This document shows positions 19,301 through 27,769 of a DNA stretch of 64,000 nt, piece after piece. The notes under the pieces are model-generated. The model ran no database searches. It saw only the letters and a list, made by a program, of their open reading frames with translations, and had not been told where the DNA came from. Source of the stretch: Sphaerisporangium rufum (GTDB taxonomy: Bacteria; Actinomycetota; Actinomycetes; Streptosporangiales; Streptosporangiaceae); assembly GCF_016863395.1 (NCBI RefSeq), contig NZ_BOOU01000010.1:1-64000 (forward strand). Direction: 5' to 3'. The translations under genes and the position numbers were made by a program. The first letter of the stretch is position 1. The number at the start of each line of letters is the position of its first letter.

Positions 19301-22300
19301 CTCTACCTGGGCGAGGGGGTGTTCCGGGTGGTCACCGCCGAACACACCGGCGCGCTGAGCCGCCGCCAGCGCGAGCTGGTCGAGCAGCGCTTCCGGGCCG
19401 GCGACCGGTACACCGACCCGAACGTGCTGTCCTGCACGCCGACGCTGGAGCTGGGCATCGACATCGGCGACCTGTCGGCGGTCATCCTGGCCTCGCTGCC
19501 GCCGGGCCCGGCGAACTACGTGCAGCGGGCCGGCCGGGCCGGCCGCCGCACCGGCAACGCACTGCTGGTCACCATGGTGGGCGGCTCGCCGCGCGACCGG
19601 TACTTCCTGGACGAGCCCCGGGACATGATCGCCGGAGACATCGTGCCGCCGGGCGGCTATCTGTCGGCGGTGGAGATCCTGCGCCGCCAGTACGTCGCGC
19701 ACCTGGTCGACCTGTGCACCCGCGGCCGGTTCCCCGCCGTGCTGCCGCTGCCGCGCCGGGCGTCGGCGCTGTTCGGCGAGGCCGGCTGGCTGGCCGGCTT
19801 CGTGCCCGCCGCGCTGGCCGACGGCGCCGCGCTCGCCACCGGGTTCCTCGCCCTGTTCGGCGCCTCGGTGAGCCCGGAGGCCGCCGCCGACCTGCGCGCG
19901 TTCGCCACCGCCGGCCTGGCCGGCGCCGCCCGCCGCGCCGAGCAGGTGTGGGAGCGGCGGCTGGCCGACCTGCGGGACCGGCTGGCGGTGATCGACACCG
20001 CGGTCGAGGCGCTGGTGGAGGCCGACCCCGAGCAGGAGCGGATCAAGCGGTCGCTGGTCGCCGAGCGGCGGGCGGTGGCCCGATTACTCGGCGAGACCGG
20101 CCGGGGCAGCGCGCAGGCCGCCCTGGTCGAGCTGGGCCTGCTGCCCAACTACTCGCTGCTGGACTCGGCGACCTCCCTGGAGGCGACCATCACCTGGGAG
20201 GAGGAGGTCCCCGGCGGCAAGCGCTACCACAGCGAGGTCCGCGAATACCAGCGGCCGGCCCGGCTGGCCCTCACCGAGCTGGCGCCCGGCAACTCCTTCT
20301 ACGTCCGCGGCTACCGCCACGAGGTGACCGGGCTGGACGCCGGCACCCCGTCCCGGCCGGCCTTCGAGGACTGGCGGGTCTGCCCGGACTGCGGGCACGT
20401 GCGCACCTTCCACGCCAAGGACGACACCGCGCCGTGCCCGCGCTGCGGCGGCACCGACATCGGCGAGGTGAGCTCGCTGCACCAGGTGCTGCGCCCGGTC
20501 CGGGTCACCGCGCACGACCGCCGCGACGACGCGCAGATCCGCGACGACAACGACGACCGGCTCCGGCGCTACTACGAGACCGCGGTCGCGGTGGACGTCG
20601 ACCCGGCCGGCATCGCCGCCGGCTCCTGGCGGCACGCCACCGAGGTGTTCGGGGTGGACTTCACCCGGGACGCCGCCGTCCGCCGGTTCAACCTGGGCGC
20701 CGCCCGCCAGGACCGGCCGGCCGAGACGCGGTTCGCCGGGCTGGAGGTCCGGCCCAACCCGTTCCACACCTGCCCGTCCTGCGGCGGCACCACCGTGGAC
20801 GGCCCGCCGTCGGCCGGCGAAGGCGACGGCCTGGTCGCCACCTCCTCCTACGACCAGTCGCGCCGCCACCACCGGCCCTGGTGCCCGTTCCGGCGGGCGG
20901 CCCGCGACACCGAGCACGTCAAGCTCATCCTGGCGCACGAGCTGCGCACCGAGGCGCTGCGCATCCTGCTGCCGGTGGCGACGCTGCTGGCCGAGGAACG
21001 CACCGCGTCCTTCCAGGCCGCGCTGATGGCCGGCATCGCCGCCCGGTACGGCGGCGACCCCGACCACCTGGCCATCGTCACCGCCACCATGCCCGACCAG
21101 GAGACCCGGCGCCGCCGCCGCTTCCTGGTGCTGCACGACACGCTGCCCGGCGGCACCGGCTACCTGCACCGGCTCGCCTCCCCGGAGGGGTTCCACGAGG
21201 TGCTGGCCGAGGCGTTCCGGATCGTCGCCGGCTGCCGCTGCAAGGAGGAACGCGGCCGGCGCGCCTGCCACCGCTGCCTGCTCGCGCACGTCCCGGGGAG
21301 CATGTACGACCGGGTTAGCCGGGCCGACGCGCTGGAGATGCTCGGCGACCTGCTGGCCGACTGGCGGATCACCCCGGTGCGGACCACCGGCGACATCTCG
21401 CTATGGGACCAGATCGAGAGCGAGCTGGAGGCCCGCTTTCTCAGCGGCCTGGAGGCGTGGGCGCGCCGCCCCGACACCCCCGGCACGCTGGCCCGCGGCG
21501 AGGTCGTGAACGGCCGGCGGACCGCCGACCTACGCGTCGAGGGCCCGGACGGCCTGGTCCGGCACTGGCGGCTGACCCTGCAGAACACCATCCGCGGCAC
21601 CCGGCCGGACCTGCTGTTCGACCTGGTCGACCCCGAGCCGCAGCAGGTCGCCGTCTACCTGGACGGCTACGCCTACCACGCCTCACCGCAGGTCAACCGG
21701 CTGGCCGGTGACGCCGGCAAGCGGGCCCGGCTGCGCGCGCACCGCGGCCTGGTCTTCCAGCTCACCTGGGACGACCTGGACGAGTGGGAGGCGCGGGACT
21801 TCGCCCCCGGCGACGCCAAGGCGCCGTCCCGGGCGCCCTATCTGAACAACGCGCAGATGGTCGCCCGGGATTACTACAGCCGGACCACCGGCCGTGACCC
21901 CGGCGAGCTGAACCTCACCATGTGGGGCAACCCGGTGGAGACCCTGCTCGCCTACCTCGCCGAGCCCGATCCGCTGGTCTGGCTGCGCCGCACCGAGGCG
22001 GTGTGCGCGGGCGTCCTGCCGGTCGCCACCGCCGGCAGCCGGTGCGAGCCGGCCGGCGTCCCCGAGCGGGTCACCGCGGCGCTGCGCGGCGACCGGCTGC
22101 CGCCCGGCCCGGCCGGCTCGGTGATGGTGTGCACCGCCGCCGACCTGGCCGGGTGCCCGCTCACCCTGGTCGTCGCCGGGCGGGCGTGGAGCGCGTTCAC
22201 CGTGGTCGACGACCGGGACGAGACGATCCGCGCCGGCGAGACGGCGCACCGGCGGCGCTGGGCGGGCTGGCTGTACTGGGGCAACCTGCTGCAGCTCCTG

Positions 22301-22828
22301 GACGCCGGGGCCGGCGACGGCGGCCAGCTCGCCCGCACCGGCCTGGACGACTTCGACACCGCCCGGCTGGCCGCCGCCGGCGGTGACGGGTTCCGCACCA
22401 TGCTCAGCCTGCTGCCGCTGGACGACGACCTGACCGACCCCGGAGACGCCACCCCGGTCGTCCCCCGGCCGGTCATCGAGCCGGTCCCGCCGGTCGACCC
22501 GGCGCCGGTGGATCAGGAGGCGGGCCTGCCGGGCGACTGGGAGCAGGTCCTCGACCTGCTGGACCCGGACGAGCCGGGGCTGGCGGCGTTCGCCCGCGCG
22601 CTCGCCGAGCAGGGCGTGCCCGCGCCCGAGGTGGGCTACGAGCTGGGGGAGCAGGCCTGGCAGGCCGAGCTGGCCTGGCCGGCGGCCAAGGTGGCCATCG
22701 TGCTGGCCGGCGACGACCACGAGGCACACCGCCGAGACGCCGCCTACGGCGCGGCCGGCTGGGAGGTGCGGATCGCCCCGGACTGGACGGCCGAGTCGCT
22801 GGCCGGCCGGATCGGACCGGTGAAGTGA
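16370..22828 (+). CDS. Giant DEAD/DEAH helicase with DUF1998 (MZB) and nuclease-like C-terminus
   Basis: A 2152-aa protein; GTG 16370 is preferred because GGGAGG precedes it, although ATG 16337 is possible. Helicase motifs are TTGTGSGKTES (Walker A, about residues 98-108), DEFHTYDG (motif II, about 223) and SATLG. TLELGIDIGD and VQRAGRAGRR (motifs V-VI) lie near 1025-1060. Cysteine pairs follow (CPDCGH, CPRCGG, CPSCGG), then the DUF1998 cysteine cluster with RACHRCLLAHVPG (about 1625-1650). Residues about 1745-1810 (RPDLLFDL, YLDGYAYH, DAGKRARLR, LTWDDLDEW) and about 2088-2142 (LAGDDHEAHRRDAAYGAAGW) resemble Vsr/DUF559-type PD-(D/E)XK segments. The layout recalls DrmA+DrmB joined, or Druantia DruE. 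It is probably the motor and possible nuclease of the defence locus. Confidence 0.9.
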   Translation: MRPTLAAEELRRSLTQYLTTTFALADPPVREALERFLTDPEQGIFRGPYLRIRTPFRPAEEGWRDVLGWAPPGFTPYLHQARAFRRLSTLGKAAEPTLITTGTGSGKTESFLVPVLDHCRRARAAGRAGVKAVLLYPMNALATDQAHRINELLQQDELHDVTAGLYIGDTPEVAYRKVMTQRAEIRRNPPDLLITNYKMLDLLLQRVDDLPLWQDAGLAYVVVDEFHTYDGAQGTDVAMLLRRLAAATGHSRPGRPLGDICPVATSATLGENGTAAPGEDDGGLLIRQVAARVFGTDFPAASVVGEDRLTAEEFVGDIDVSLPLPGPDELYACGDPLRDPAAMARVAAAVTGQDGLGPAELGAVLRRHILTQAVLDLLGDGPRTPQEMLELLPRRGAYNWGAYIRDNPARAATALARFVALLSHARDPEDERRPFLLVETHVWVRAVSRLLRLAHHTPAFAWIGEPPVVDADSAFDVLGRTMLPAIYCRHCGRSGWAAYSPERDPAELVTTPEKIYRAAVGNERKRVRPLILATPGEVEAADPNLAVLDGERVRPYDPAADTYGEGDAVFVLTDLATTREADNAAAQDRCPACAMDQGIRFLGAGLASLASVAITQLFAGDQLPAGQRKTLLFNDSVQDAAHRAGFVANRSYTFSLRRLLTSRLDPETPILLNDLIADLAAAASEAGVLPAVVPPDLHDRGEIDAILAGETTGTAESWRLIGERLAFAAVLEFGLRSRQGRTLEMTRTAAAEVLLADPWKIAELARDAHTATSGMIEPQAAERYLVLVRGLLERLRYRGAIKHAWLDRWLGNAGTSRYNAIWGRRPDGMPAFPRGLSAPAFMIDRPKKNSEFDRIDADQAWTQDWATRCLRLNRGQAGEYLSRLLPMLADEGVIARRTADDAATAVYGLQPGHVQVRLLADAHADEAGIGCDRCAWEQTLPPEQVAAWFGQPCPRYRCGGRLTDRGTQNRRADYYRRLYLGEGVFRVVTAEHTGALSRRQRELVEQRFRAGDRYTDPNVLSCTPTLELGIDIGDLSAVILASLPPGPANYVQRAGRAGRRTGNALLVTMVGGSPRDRYFLDEPRDMIAGDIVPPGGYLSAVEILRRQYVAHLVDLCTRGRFPAVLPLPRRASALFGEAGWLAGFVPAALADGAALATGFLALFGASVSPEAAADLRAFATAGLAGAARRAEQVWERRLADLRDRLAVIDTAVEALVEADPEQERIKRSLVAERRAVARLLGETGRGSAQAALVELGLLPNYSLLDSATSLEATITWEEEVPGGKRYHSEVREYQRPARLALTELAPGNSFYVRGYRHEVTGLDAGTPSRPAFEDWRVCPDCGHVRTFHAKDDTAPCPRCGGTDIGEVSSLHQVLRPVRVTAHDRRDDAQIRDDNDDRLRRYYETAVAVDVDPAGIAAGSWRHATEVFGVDFTRDAAVRRFNLGAARQDRPAETRFAGLEVRPNPFHTCPSCGGTTVDGPPSAGEGDGLVATSSYDQSRRHHRPWCPFRRAARDTEHVKLILAHELRTEALRILLPVATLLAEERTASFQAALMAGIAARYGGDPDHLAIVTATMPDQETRRRRRFLVLHDTLPGGTGYLHRLASPEGFHEVLAEAFRIVAGCRCKEERGRRACHRCLLAHVPGSMYDRVSRADALEMLGDLLADWRITPVRTTGDISLWDQIESELEARFLSGLEAWARRPDTPGTLARGEVVNGRRTADLRVEGPDGLVRHWRLTLQNTIRGTRPDLLFDLVDPEPQQVAVYLDGYAYHASPQVNRLAGDAGKRARLRAHRGLVFQLTWDDLDEWEARDFAPGDAKAPSRAPYLNNAQMVARDYYSRTTGRDPGELNLTMWGNPVETLLAYLAEPDPLVWLRRTEAVCAGVLPVATAGSRCEPAGVPERVTAALRGDRLPPGPAGSVMVCTAADLAGCPLTLVVAGRAWSAFTVVDDRDETIRAGETAHRRRWAGWLYWGNLLQLLDAGAGDGGQLARTGLDDFDTARLAAAGGDGFRTMLSLLPLDDDLTDPGDATPVVPRPVIEPVPPVDPAPVDQEAGLPGDWEQVLDLLDPDEPGLAAFARALAEQGVPAPEVGYELGEQAWQAELAWPAAKVAIVLAGDDHEAHRRDAAYGAAGWEVRIAPDWTAESLAGRIGPVK

Positions 22829-22880
22829 GGACGCGGGATCACGGCGCCGCCGGGCGCGACGTACCGGCGAGGGGAGAGCG

Positions 22881-25067
22881 ATGAGCCAGGCGACGTTGCG
22901 GCTGCTGGACAAGGCCGACAAGGAGATACTCAAGCTGCCGCGCGCGGTGAAGGGCGCGATCTACGACTTCCAGCACCGCTTCCGCCAGGACCCGGAGAAC
23001 CCGGGGCTGCGGTTCAAGCAGCTCAAGGGCCACCCCCGGCTGTACTCGGCCCGGGTGAACCTCGACTATCGGGCGCTGCTGCTGCACGCGGGCGGCAACG
23101 ATTACATCCTGGTCGCGGTCCGGCCGCGCCAGGAGGTGTACGACAACCTGGACAAGTTCGCCTACCAGATCAACCCGGTGACCGGCGGCATCGAGTTCCT
23201 CGACCTGCTGACCATCGAGAAGGTCGTGCCGCCGGACCCCGGGCCGGACCCGGACCCCCGGCCCGGCCCGGCCCCCCGGCCGGAGCCCGCGCCGCTGTTC
23301 GCCGGGTACGCCGCCGGGACGCTGCTGGAACTCGGCGTCGCCGAACCGCTCCTCGGCCTGATCATGAAGATCACCACCGAGGACGAGCTGCTCGGCCTGG
23401 CCGCCTACGCGCCCCAGCTCACCGGTGAGGTGCTGCTCGCGCTGCACGACGGCAAGACCGTCGAGGAGGTGCTGGACCAGGTCACCACCCCGGTCAAGGC
23501 CGAGGACGAGATCGACGCCGACGACTACCAGAGCGCGCTCAGCCGGCCGGCCACCGCGGTGACCACCAAGGACGCCGCGCTGCAGGAGATCCTGGAGGAC
23601 GACTTCGGCCGCTGGCGGGTCTTCCTGCACCCCACCCAGCGGAAGATCGTCGAACGGTCCTACCGCGGCCCGGCTCGGGTCAGCGGCGGGCCGGGCACCG
23701 GCAAGACCATCGTCGCGCTGCACCGGGTGCGCCACCTGGTGGAGCGGCTCGGCCCCGGCGAGCGCACCGACGTGCTGCTCACCACGTTCAACAAGAACCT
23801 GGCCGCCGACCTGCGGCACCGGCTGCTCGCGCTGGCCGGGCCGGACATCCTGCGGCGGGTCGACATCGTCAACATCGACCGGCTGGCCAGCGACATCGTG
23901 ACCCCCACCGAGGCCGGCGCCGGCCGGCGGTGGATCGACGACACCAAGGCCGTCGTCCAGTGGCAGGAACTCCTCGACGAGCTCGGCCAGCGCCGCTGGG
24001 ACGCCGAGTTCCTGCACGACGAGTGGTCCCAGGTCATCCTCGGCCAGGGCGTCACCACCCGGGCCGGCTACTTCCGCGCCCGCCGGGCCGGCCGCGGCCG
24101 GCCGATCACCCGGGAGGACCGGGCGGCGATCTGGCAGCTCGCCGAGCGGTACGTCATGCGGCTGGACGACAAGGGTCTGTGGACGATCCGCCAGGTCGCC
24201 GAGCGGGCGGCCCGCATCGAGGCCGAGCGGGCCCGCGACACCGCCGCCTACCTCGCCGACCAGGTCAGCTCGGCCAAGGTGCAGCGCGAATCCGGCATCT
24301 GGCACCGCCCCCGCTACCGGCACATCGTGGTCGACGAGGCCCAGGACCTCAGCGCGGCGCACTGGCGGCTGCTGCGCGCCATGGTGCCCGAAGGCCCCGA
24401 CGACCTGTTCATCGCCGGCGACACCCACCAGCGGATCTACTCCCACCAGGTCTCGCTGGGCAGCCTCGGCATCAACATCCGCGGCCGGTCGTCCCGGTTG
24501 ACCCTGAGCTACCGCACCACCCACGAGATCCTCCGCGCCGCCGCCGGCCTGCTCGGCACCGAGGAGTGGGATGACCTGGACGACGGCCGCGACGACCTGA
24601 CCGGCTACCGCTCGGTGCTGCACGGGCCTGAGCCCGTCTACACCGGCTACCCGACCTGGGCCGCCGAGCTGGACGGCATCGCGGCCCAGGTCCGGGCCTG
24701 GGGCGGCGGCTCGATCGCGGTCTGCGTGCCGGCCCGGCGGATGGTCGGCGAGGTGGAGCGGTGGCTCGGCCAGGCCGGCATCGAGTCCTGCGCCATCGAT
24801 GGCGACGGGCCGAAGAAGCCCGACTCCCCGGTGCACGTGGGCACGATGCACCGGTTCAAAGGGCTGGAGTACCAGCGCATGATCATCGCCGGGGTCGCGG
24901 ACGGGCTGCTGCCCGCCGGCCGGGTGCTCGACCACGCCGCCGAGGACCCGCTGCGGTACCGGCGGGAGCTGCGCCAGGCCCGCTCGCTGCTGTTCGTCGC
25001 CGCCACCCGGGCCCGGGACAGCGTCGCGATCAGCTGGCACGGCCGCAAGAGCCGGTTCCTGCCGTGA
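22881..25067 (+). CDS. RelE/ParE-like domain fused to UvrD/PcrA-type helicase
   Basis: The 728-aa protein starts at ATG 22881 behind GGGGAGAG. Residues 1-110 resemble a RelE/ParE toxin fold (LRFKQLKGHPRLYSARVNLDYRALL, then VRPRQEVYD). A Pro-rich linker follows (about 122-140). The SF1A helicase has Walker A SGGPGTGKT (about 268-276), motif II VVDEAQD (about 485), IAGDTHQRIY, LSYRTTHEI, HRFKGLEYQ and motif VI VAATRARD (about 709). It lies 52 bp after the giant helicase and is probably in the same operon. The fusion recurs in actinobacteria. Whether the RelE part is an active RNase, a ribosome-binding module or only structural is unknown. Confidence 0.92.
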   Translation: MSQATLRLLDKADKEILKLPRAVKGAIYDFQHRFRQDPENPGLRFKQLKGHPRLYSARVNLDYRALLLHAGGNDYILVAVRPRQEVYDNLDKFAYQINPVTGGIEFLDLLTIEKVVPPDPGPDPDPRPGPAPRPEPAPLFAGYAAGTLLELGVAEPLLGLIMKITTEDELLGLAAYAPQLTGEVLLALHDGKTVEEVLDQVTTPVKAEDEIDADDYQSALSRPATAVTTKDAALQEILEDDFGRWRVFLHPTQRKIVERSYRGPARVSGGPGTGKTIVALHRVRHLVERLGPGERTDVLLTTFNKNLAADLRHRLLALAGPDILRRVDIVNIDRLASDIVTPTEAGAGRRWIDDTKAVVQWQELLDELGQRRWDAEFLHDEWSQVILGQGVTTRAGYFRARRAGRGRPITREDRAAIWQLAERYVMRLDDKGLWTIRQVAERAARIEAERARDTAAYLADQVSSAKVQRESGIWHRPRYRHIVVDEAQDLSAAHWRLLRAMVPEGPDDLFIAGDTHQRIYSHQVSLGSLGINIRGRSSRLTLSYRTTHEILRAAAGLLGTEEWDDLDDGRDDLTGYRSVLHGPEPVYTGYPTWAAELDGIAAQVRAWGGGSIAVCVPARRMVGEVERWLGQAGIESCAIDGDGPKKPDSPVHVGTMHRFKGLEYQRMIIAGVADGLLPAGRVLDHAAEDPLRYRRELRQARSLLFVAATRARDSVAISWHGRKSRFLP

Positions 25068-25209
25068 GGATCGCCCCGGCAGCGCCCTGGCCGCCTACCA
25101 GGAGCTGCGCACCTGGGGACGCGATCTACCGCCGCTCCCCGGCCGGGTGGACCCCGAGCGGGCCACCGCCCCCGTCCACCTCTACTCCACCCTCCTCGCC
25201 CACCTTCCT
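25066..25209 (+). pseudogene. Orphan coding fragment after the UvrD helicase
   Basis: Directly behind the helicase stop, frame +1 reads SALAAYQELRTWGRDLPPLP followed by a 24-residue tail ending at TGA 25207-25209. Composition is protein-like (GC3-rich, amphipathic helix, charged residues), but no start codon or ribosome-binding site is present. It may be the 3' end of a lost gene, or the helicase once read through into it. The parent family is not recognised. Confidence 0.35.
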
Positions 25210-25263
25210 TGACCTCAGCCACCGCCGCCAAGGCGGCCCACACCACTTCCGGGAGACGACACG

Positions 25264-25668
25264 ATGACCAAGTACGGCCGGGACGACCTGACCTGGGACC
25301 AGCTGACCGAGGCCGGCCTGGAAGTGCTGCTCGAATGCGCGCGGCGTGGCGACCTGATCGCCTACGGCGACCTGAACAGCGAGCTGGAGCGGCGGACCGG
25401 CATTCCCGGCTTCGACTTCAACCGGCCGGACGAACGCGCCGCGCTGGGCCACCTGCTGTGGCTGATCGTGGAACGGAACCGCCCGGAGACCGGCATGATG
25501 ATCTCCGCGCTCGTCATCTACAAGGGAGCGTCCGACCCGGGCCCCGGCTTCTTCGGCCTCGCCGCCGACCTCGGCCTGCTGCCGCGCCGCCCATCAGCCG
25601 ACGAGAAGGACGAGTTCTGGACCAAGCAGGTGACCGGCCTGCACGCCCACTACGCGAACGGCGGCTGA
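25264..25668 (+). CDS. Hypothetical protein, possible last gene of the defence operon
   Basis: A 134-aa acidic, soluble protein starting at ATG 25264, with GGGAGA 6-7 nt upstream. It is rich in Leu/Glu/Asp helices in the first half (WDQLTEAGLEVLLECARRGD) and Gly/Pro loops in the middle (GASDPGPGFFGLAADLG). No catalytic motif or family is recognised. It follows the UvrD gene by about 200 bp in the same direction. Codon use matches the island genes. A regulatory or adaptor role is possible but unsupported. Confidence 0.7.
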   Translation: MTKYGRDDLTWDQLTEAGLEVLLECARRGDLIAYGDLNSELERRTGIPGFDFNRPDERAALGHLLWLIVERNRPETGMMISALVIYKGASDPGPGFFGLAADLGLLPRRPSADEKDEFWTKQVTGLHAHYANGG

Positions 25669-25865
25669 TCCGCCCACCAGTTCCAGGGTTAACCGCGAGG
25701 CCGTAACCGGGTCGGGTGTGACGCCGCAGACCGCGCGGATATGTCCAAGTAGGTGATGTTGGCCGTGCCGGAGTAGCCGAGATTTGCACGTGGATTTGAG
25801 GTAAATGCGCCATTGGTGAAGTTGGTTCGGTGTCGTGTCGTCACCGGGTTGGATATCGTGTCGAC

Positions 25866-26759
25866 ATGAAGGATGCCTTCCCTGTGCTGGATGTCACGGA
25901 CTGGCCCGTGGTCCTGTTCGAGGTAGGCGGGTCGGAAGAGAAGGTATGGATCACCGACCCGGCAGGCCAGAAGCGCGCCCTTTTCAAGCCTAATGTGCGG
26001 CATGACAATATTGAACAGGCAGACCATTGGCCGGAGAAACTGGCGTCCGAGTTGGCTGGATTGTCGGGAATCCCGGCTGCTGCAATCGATCTGGTGGTCA
26101 GAAACGGCCGGCGCGGATGCGTATCGTACGACATCAAGCCCGAGGGCGGATGGGAGCTTCAGCCAGGGTGGCTGTTGCTCGCCGACCTCCTAGGGGACCA
26201 CGACCCGACGGACAAACGTCATCACGGGCACACATTATCGAATATCGAGACGGTACTTTCCAGCTATAATCATCCGCCCGGCTTTGACGTGCCTGAGAAT
26301 TTCACGGCTTTTGATGTCTTCGTCGGGTATTTGATACTCGATGCGCTTATCGCGAACCGTGACAGGCATCCGGCAAATTGGTCGGTTCTCCGCGGGCCGA
26401 CCGGAGGAGATCAATGTCTCTCTCCTTCCTACGATCATGCGACGAGTCTCGGCTTCAGTCTCACCGATGAGGAGCGGAGCCGGAAGATGCGCGACGCGCG
26501 GGAGTGGGAAGCGTTCCTCAGGAAGGGGACGGCGCACCGGTTCGAGGGTTGCCGCCAGGTCACCCTGGTCGACTTCGCGCTGCGCGCCCTGCGGATGATC
26601 GACGGTGCGGTGCGGTCATACTGGCTTGACCGGGTGGCGAGCTGGAGTGAAGATCACCTCACTGCGCTGGCCGCATCAGTCCCGGAAATGTCGGTCGCCG
26701 CGCGTAGGTTCGCGGTCAGGCTGGTGCTCGCGAACAGGAGGAGGTTGTTGGATGCCTAG
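25866..26759 (+). CDS. HipA-like kinase
   Basis: A 297-aa protein from ATG 25866. It resembles the HipA kinase superfamily: ATP-binding Lys41 in ALFKPN, acidic pair WPEKLASELAG (about 56-65), catalytic loop NRDRHPANW with Asp166 and Asn171, and metal-binding Asp190 in SYDHATSLG, the DFG equivalent. It lacks a recognisable HipA N-terminal domain. The sequence is visibly lower in GC than neighbouring genes, suggesting recent acquisition. The next gene starts before this one stops. HipA-type kinases phosphorylate translation factors and act as toxins; target and toxicity here are inferred. Confidence 0.8.
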   Translation: MKDAFPVLDVTDWPVVLFEVGGSEEKVWITDPAGQKRALFKPNVRHDNIEQADHWPEKLASELAGLSGIPAAAIDLVVRNGRRGCVSYDIKPEGGWELQPGWLLLADLLGDHDPTDKRHHGHTLSNIETVLSSYNHPPGFDVPENFTAFDVFVGYLILDALIANRDRHPANWSVLRGPTGGDQCLSPSYDHATSLGFSLTDEERSRKMRDAREWEAFLRKGTAHRFEGCRQVTLVDFALRALRMIDGAVRSYWLDRVASWSEDHLTALAASVPEMSVAARRFAVRLVLANRRRLLDA

Positions 26760-27516
26760 TACACCTCGGCGGGCCGGTTCCGCGCGTGCCGCCGACACGG
26801 TGGCGGCACCCCGACTGCTGGTCGCCTGGCAAGATCCACAGACGCACCTGATCCTCCCCGTCGGGATTTTGGAGCAGTCGCCGCACGGCTTCTCGTTCTC
26901 CTACTTGCGGCGGGCGCGGGACATCGCCGGCTTCCGCCCGCTCTTCGGATTCGACCGTTTGGAAGACCGCTACGAGTCACCTGGACTCTTCCCGCTCTTC
27001 AGGCAGCGTCTTATGGACTCTCGCCGGACCGATTACCTCCGCTATCTGACCGCGCTGGGTCTGTCGGAAAATGCGTCGCCGCTGGCTGTTCTGGGGCGTT
27101 CCGAGGGGCGCCGTGCCGGGGACTCCATCTTTCTGATGGCCGAGCCGGAAGTGGACGATAAGGGGCGAACGCACGCTGACTTTTTCGTGCACGGAATACG
27201 GTACAAGGCGGATGCCGAATCGCAGATCGCGACCCTCCGGGTAGGGGAACCGCTCAGGTTGCGGGACGATCCTGATAATCCTGTCAACAGCCGAGCGCTT
27301 CTGGTGACACACCGAGGAGACGAGCTGGGCTGGGTTCCTAATCTCCTGCTCAATTACGTTCACATAGTACGTGATACCGATGACGTAGCGATATTCGTCG
27401 CACAGGTAAATGGTAATGATGTGCCGCCGAACCTACGCCTTAGGGTGGAGCTCACCGGAACTGTGCCAGTCGGTTACCGGCCGTTCCACGGCGAAGAGTG
27501 GGCCACGATCGCCTGA
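26752..27516 (+). CDS. HIRAN-like domain protein, partner of the HipA-like kinase
   Basis: A 254-aa protein from ATG 26752, behind AGGAGGAGG and overlapping the kinase end by 8 bp, so translation is coupled. The N-terminal half (ILPVGILEQSPHGFSFSYLR, about 35-55, then FRPLFGFDRLEDRYES) resembles the HipA N-subdomain 1 pattern, so this may be a split HipA. The C-terminal half (about 155-225; IRYKAD, DPDNPVNSRALLV, LGWVPNLL) fits a HIRAN domain, which binds DNA ends in Rad5-like helicases and also occurs in bacterial mobile loci. Low GC matches the kinase. The pair is probably a toxin-antitoxin or defence module. Confidence 0.75.
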   Translation: MPSTPRRAGSARAADTVAAPRLLVAWQDPQTHLILPVGILEQSPHGFSFSYLRRARDIAGFRPLFGFDRLEDRYESPGLFPLFRQRLMDSRRTDYLRYLTALGLSENASPLAVLGRSEGRRAGDSIFLMAEPEVDDKGRTHADFFVHGIRYKADAESQIATLRVGEPLRLRDDPDNPVNSRALLVTHRGDELGWVPNLLLNYVHIVRDTDDVAIFVAQVNGNDVPPNLRLRVELTGTVPVGYRPFHGEEWATIA

Positions 27517-27769
27517 AGCCGAGATTCGGGCTGCCCGTCTAGTGACCCAAGTGACCGCGTCGCCCTGACGGCTGTCGCATATGGGTGTTTCGTGAAGTTC
27601 TTCCCCGTAGTTCCATTTTCAGGGAATTGTATTGATCTCATAGAGCGTCCCTCGGTGGCAGCGCTGTTCCGGTACCTTTTGGCCTGCTGTCGTTTCTGTC
27701 CAAGACGGCTGCTGTGGTGGCGGTCTAGCGTGGACCTGGCAGTTCGCCCGAGCATGAGGAGATAGCACG
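27517..27769. other. AT-richer intergenic gap
   Basis: About 250 bp between the HIRAN-like gene and the reductase. The middle (27590-27700) is unusually AT-rich for this genome and may hold the reductase promoter. No gene or clear dyad is seen. It marks the right edge of the low-GC kinase pair. Confidence 0.4.

Noticed and set aside
25689-26027. Minus-strand frame with FTNGAFTSNPRANLGYSGTA
   Set aside because: Some residues look protein-like, but it overlaps the HipA-like gene start on the other strand, has no start signal, and could not be tied to a family.
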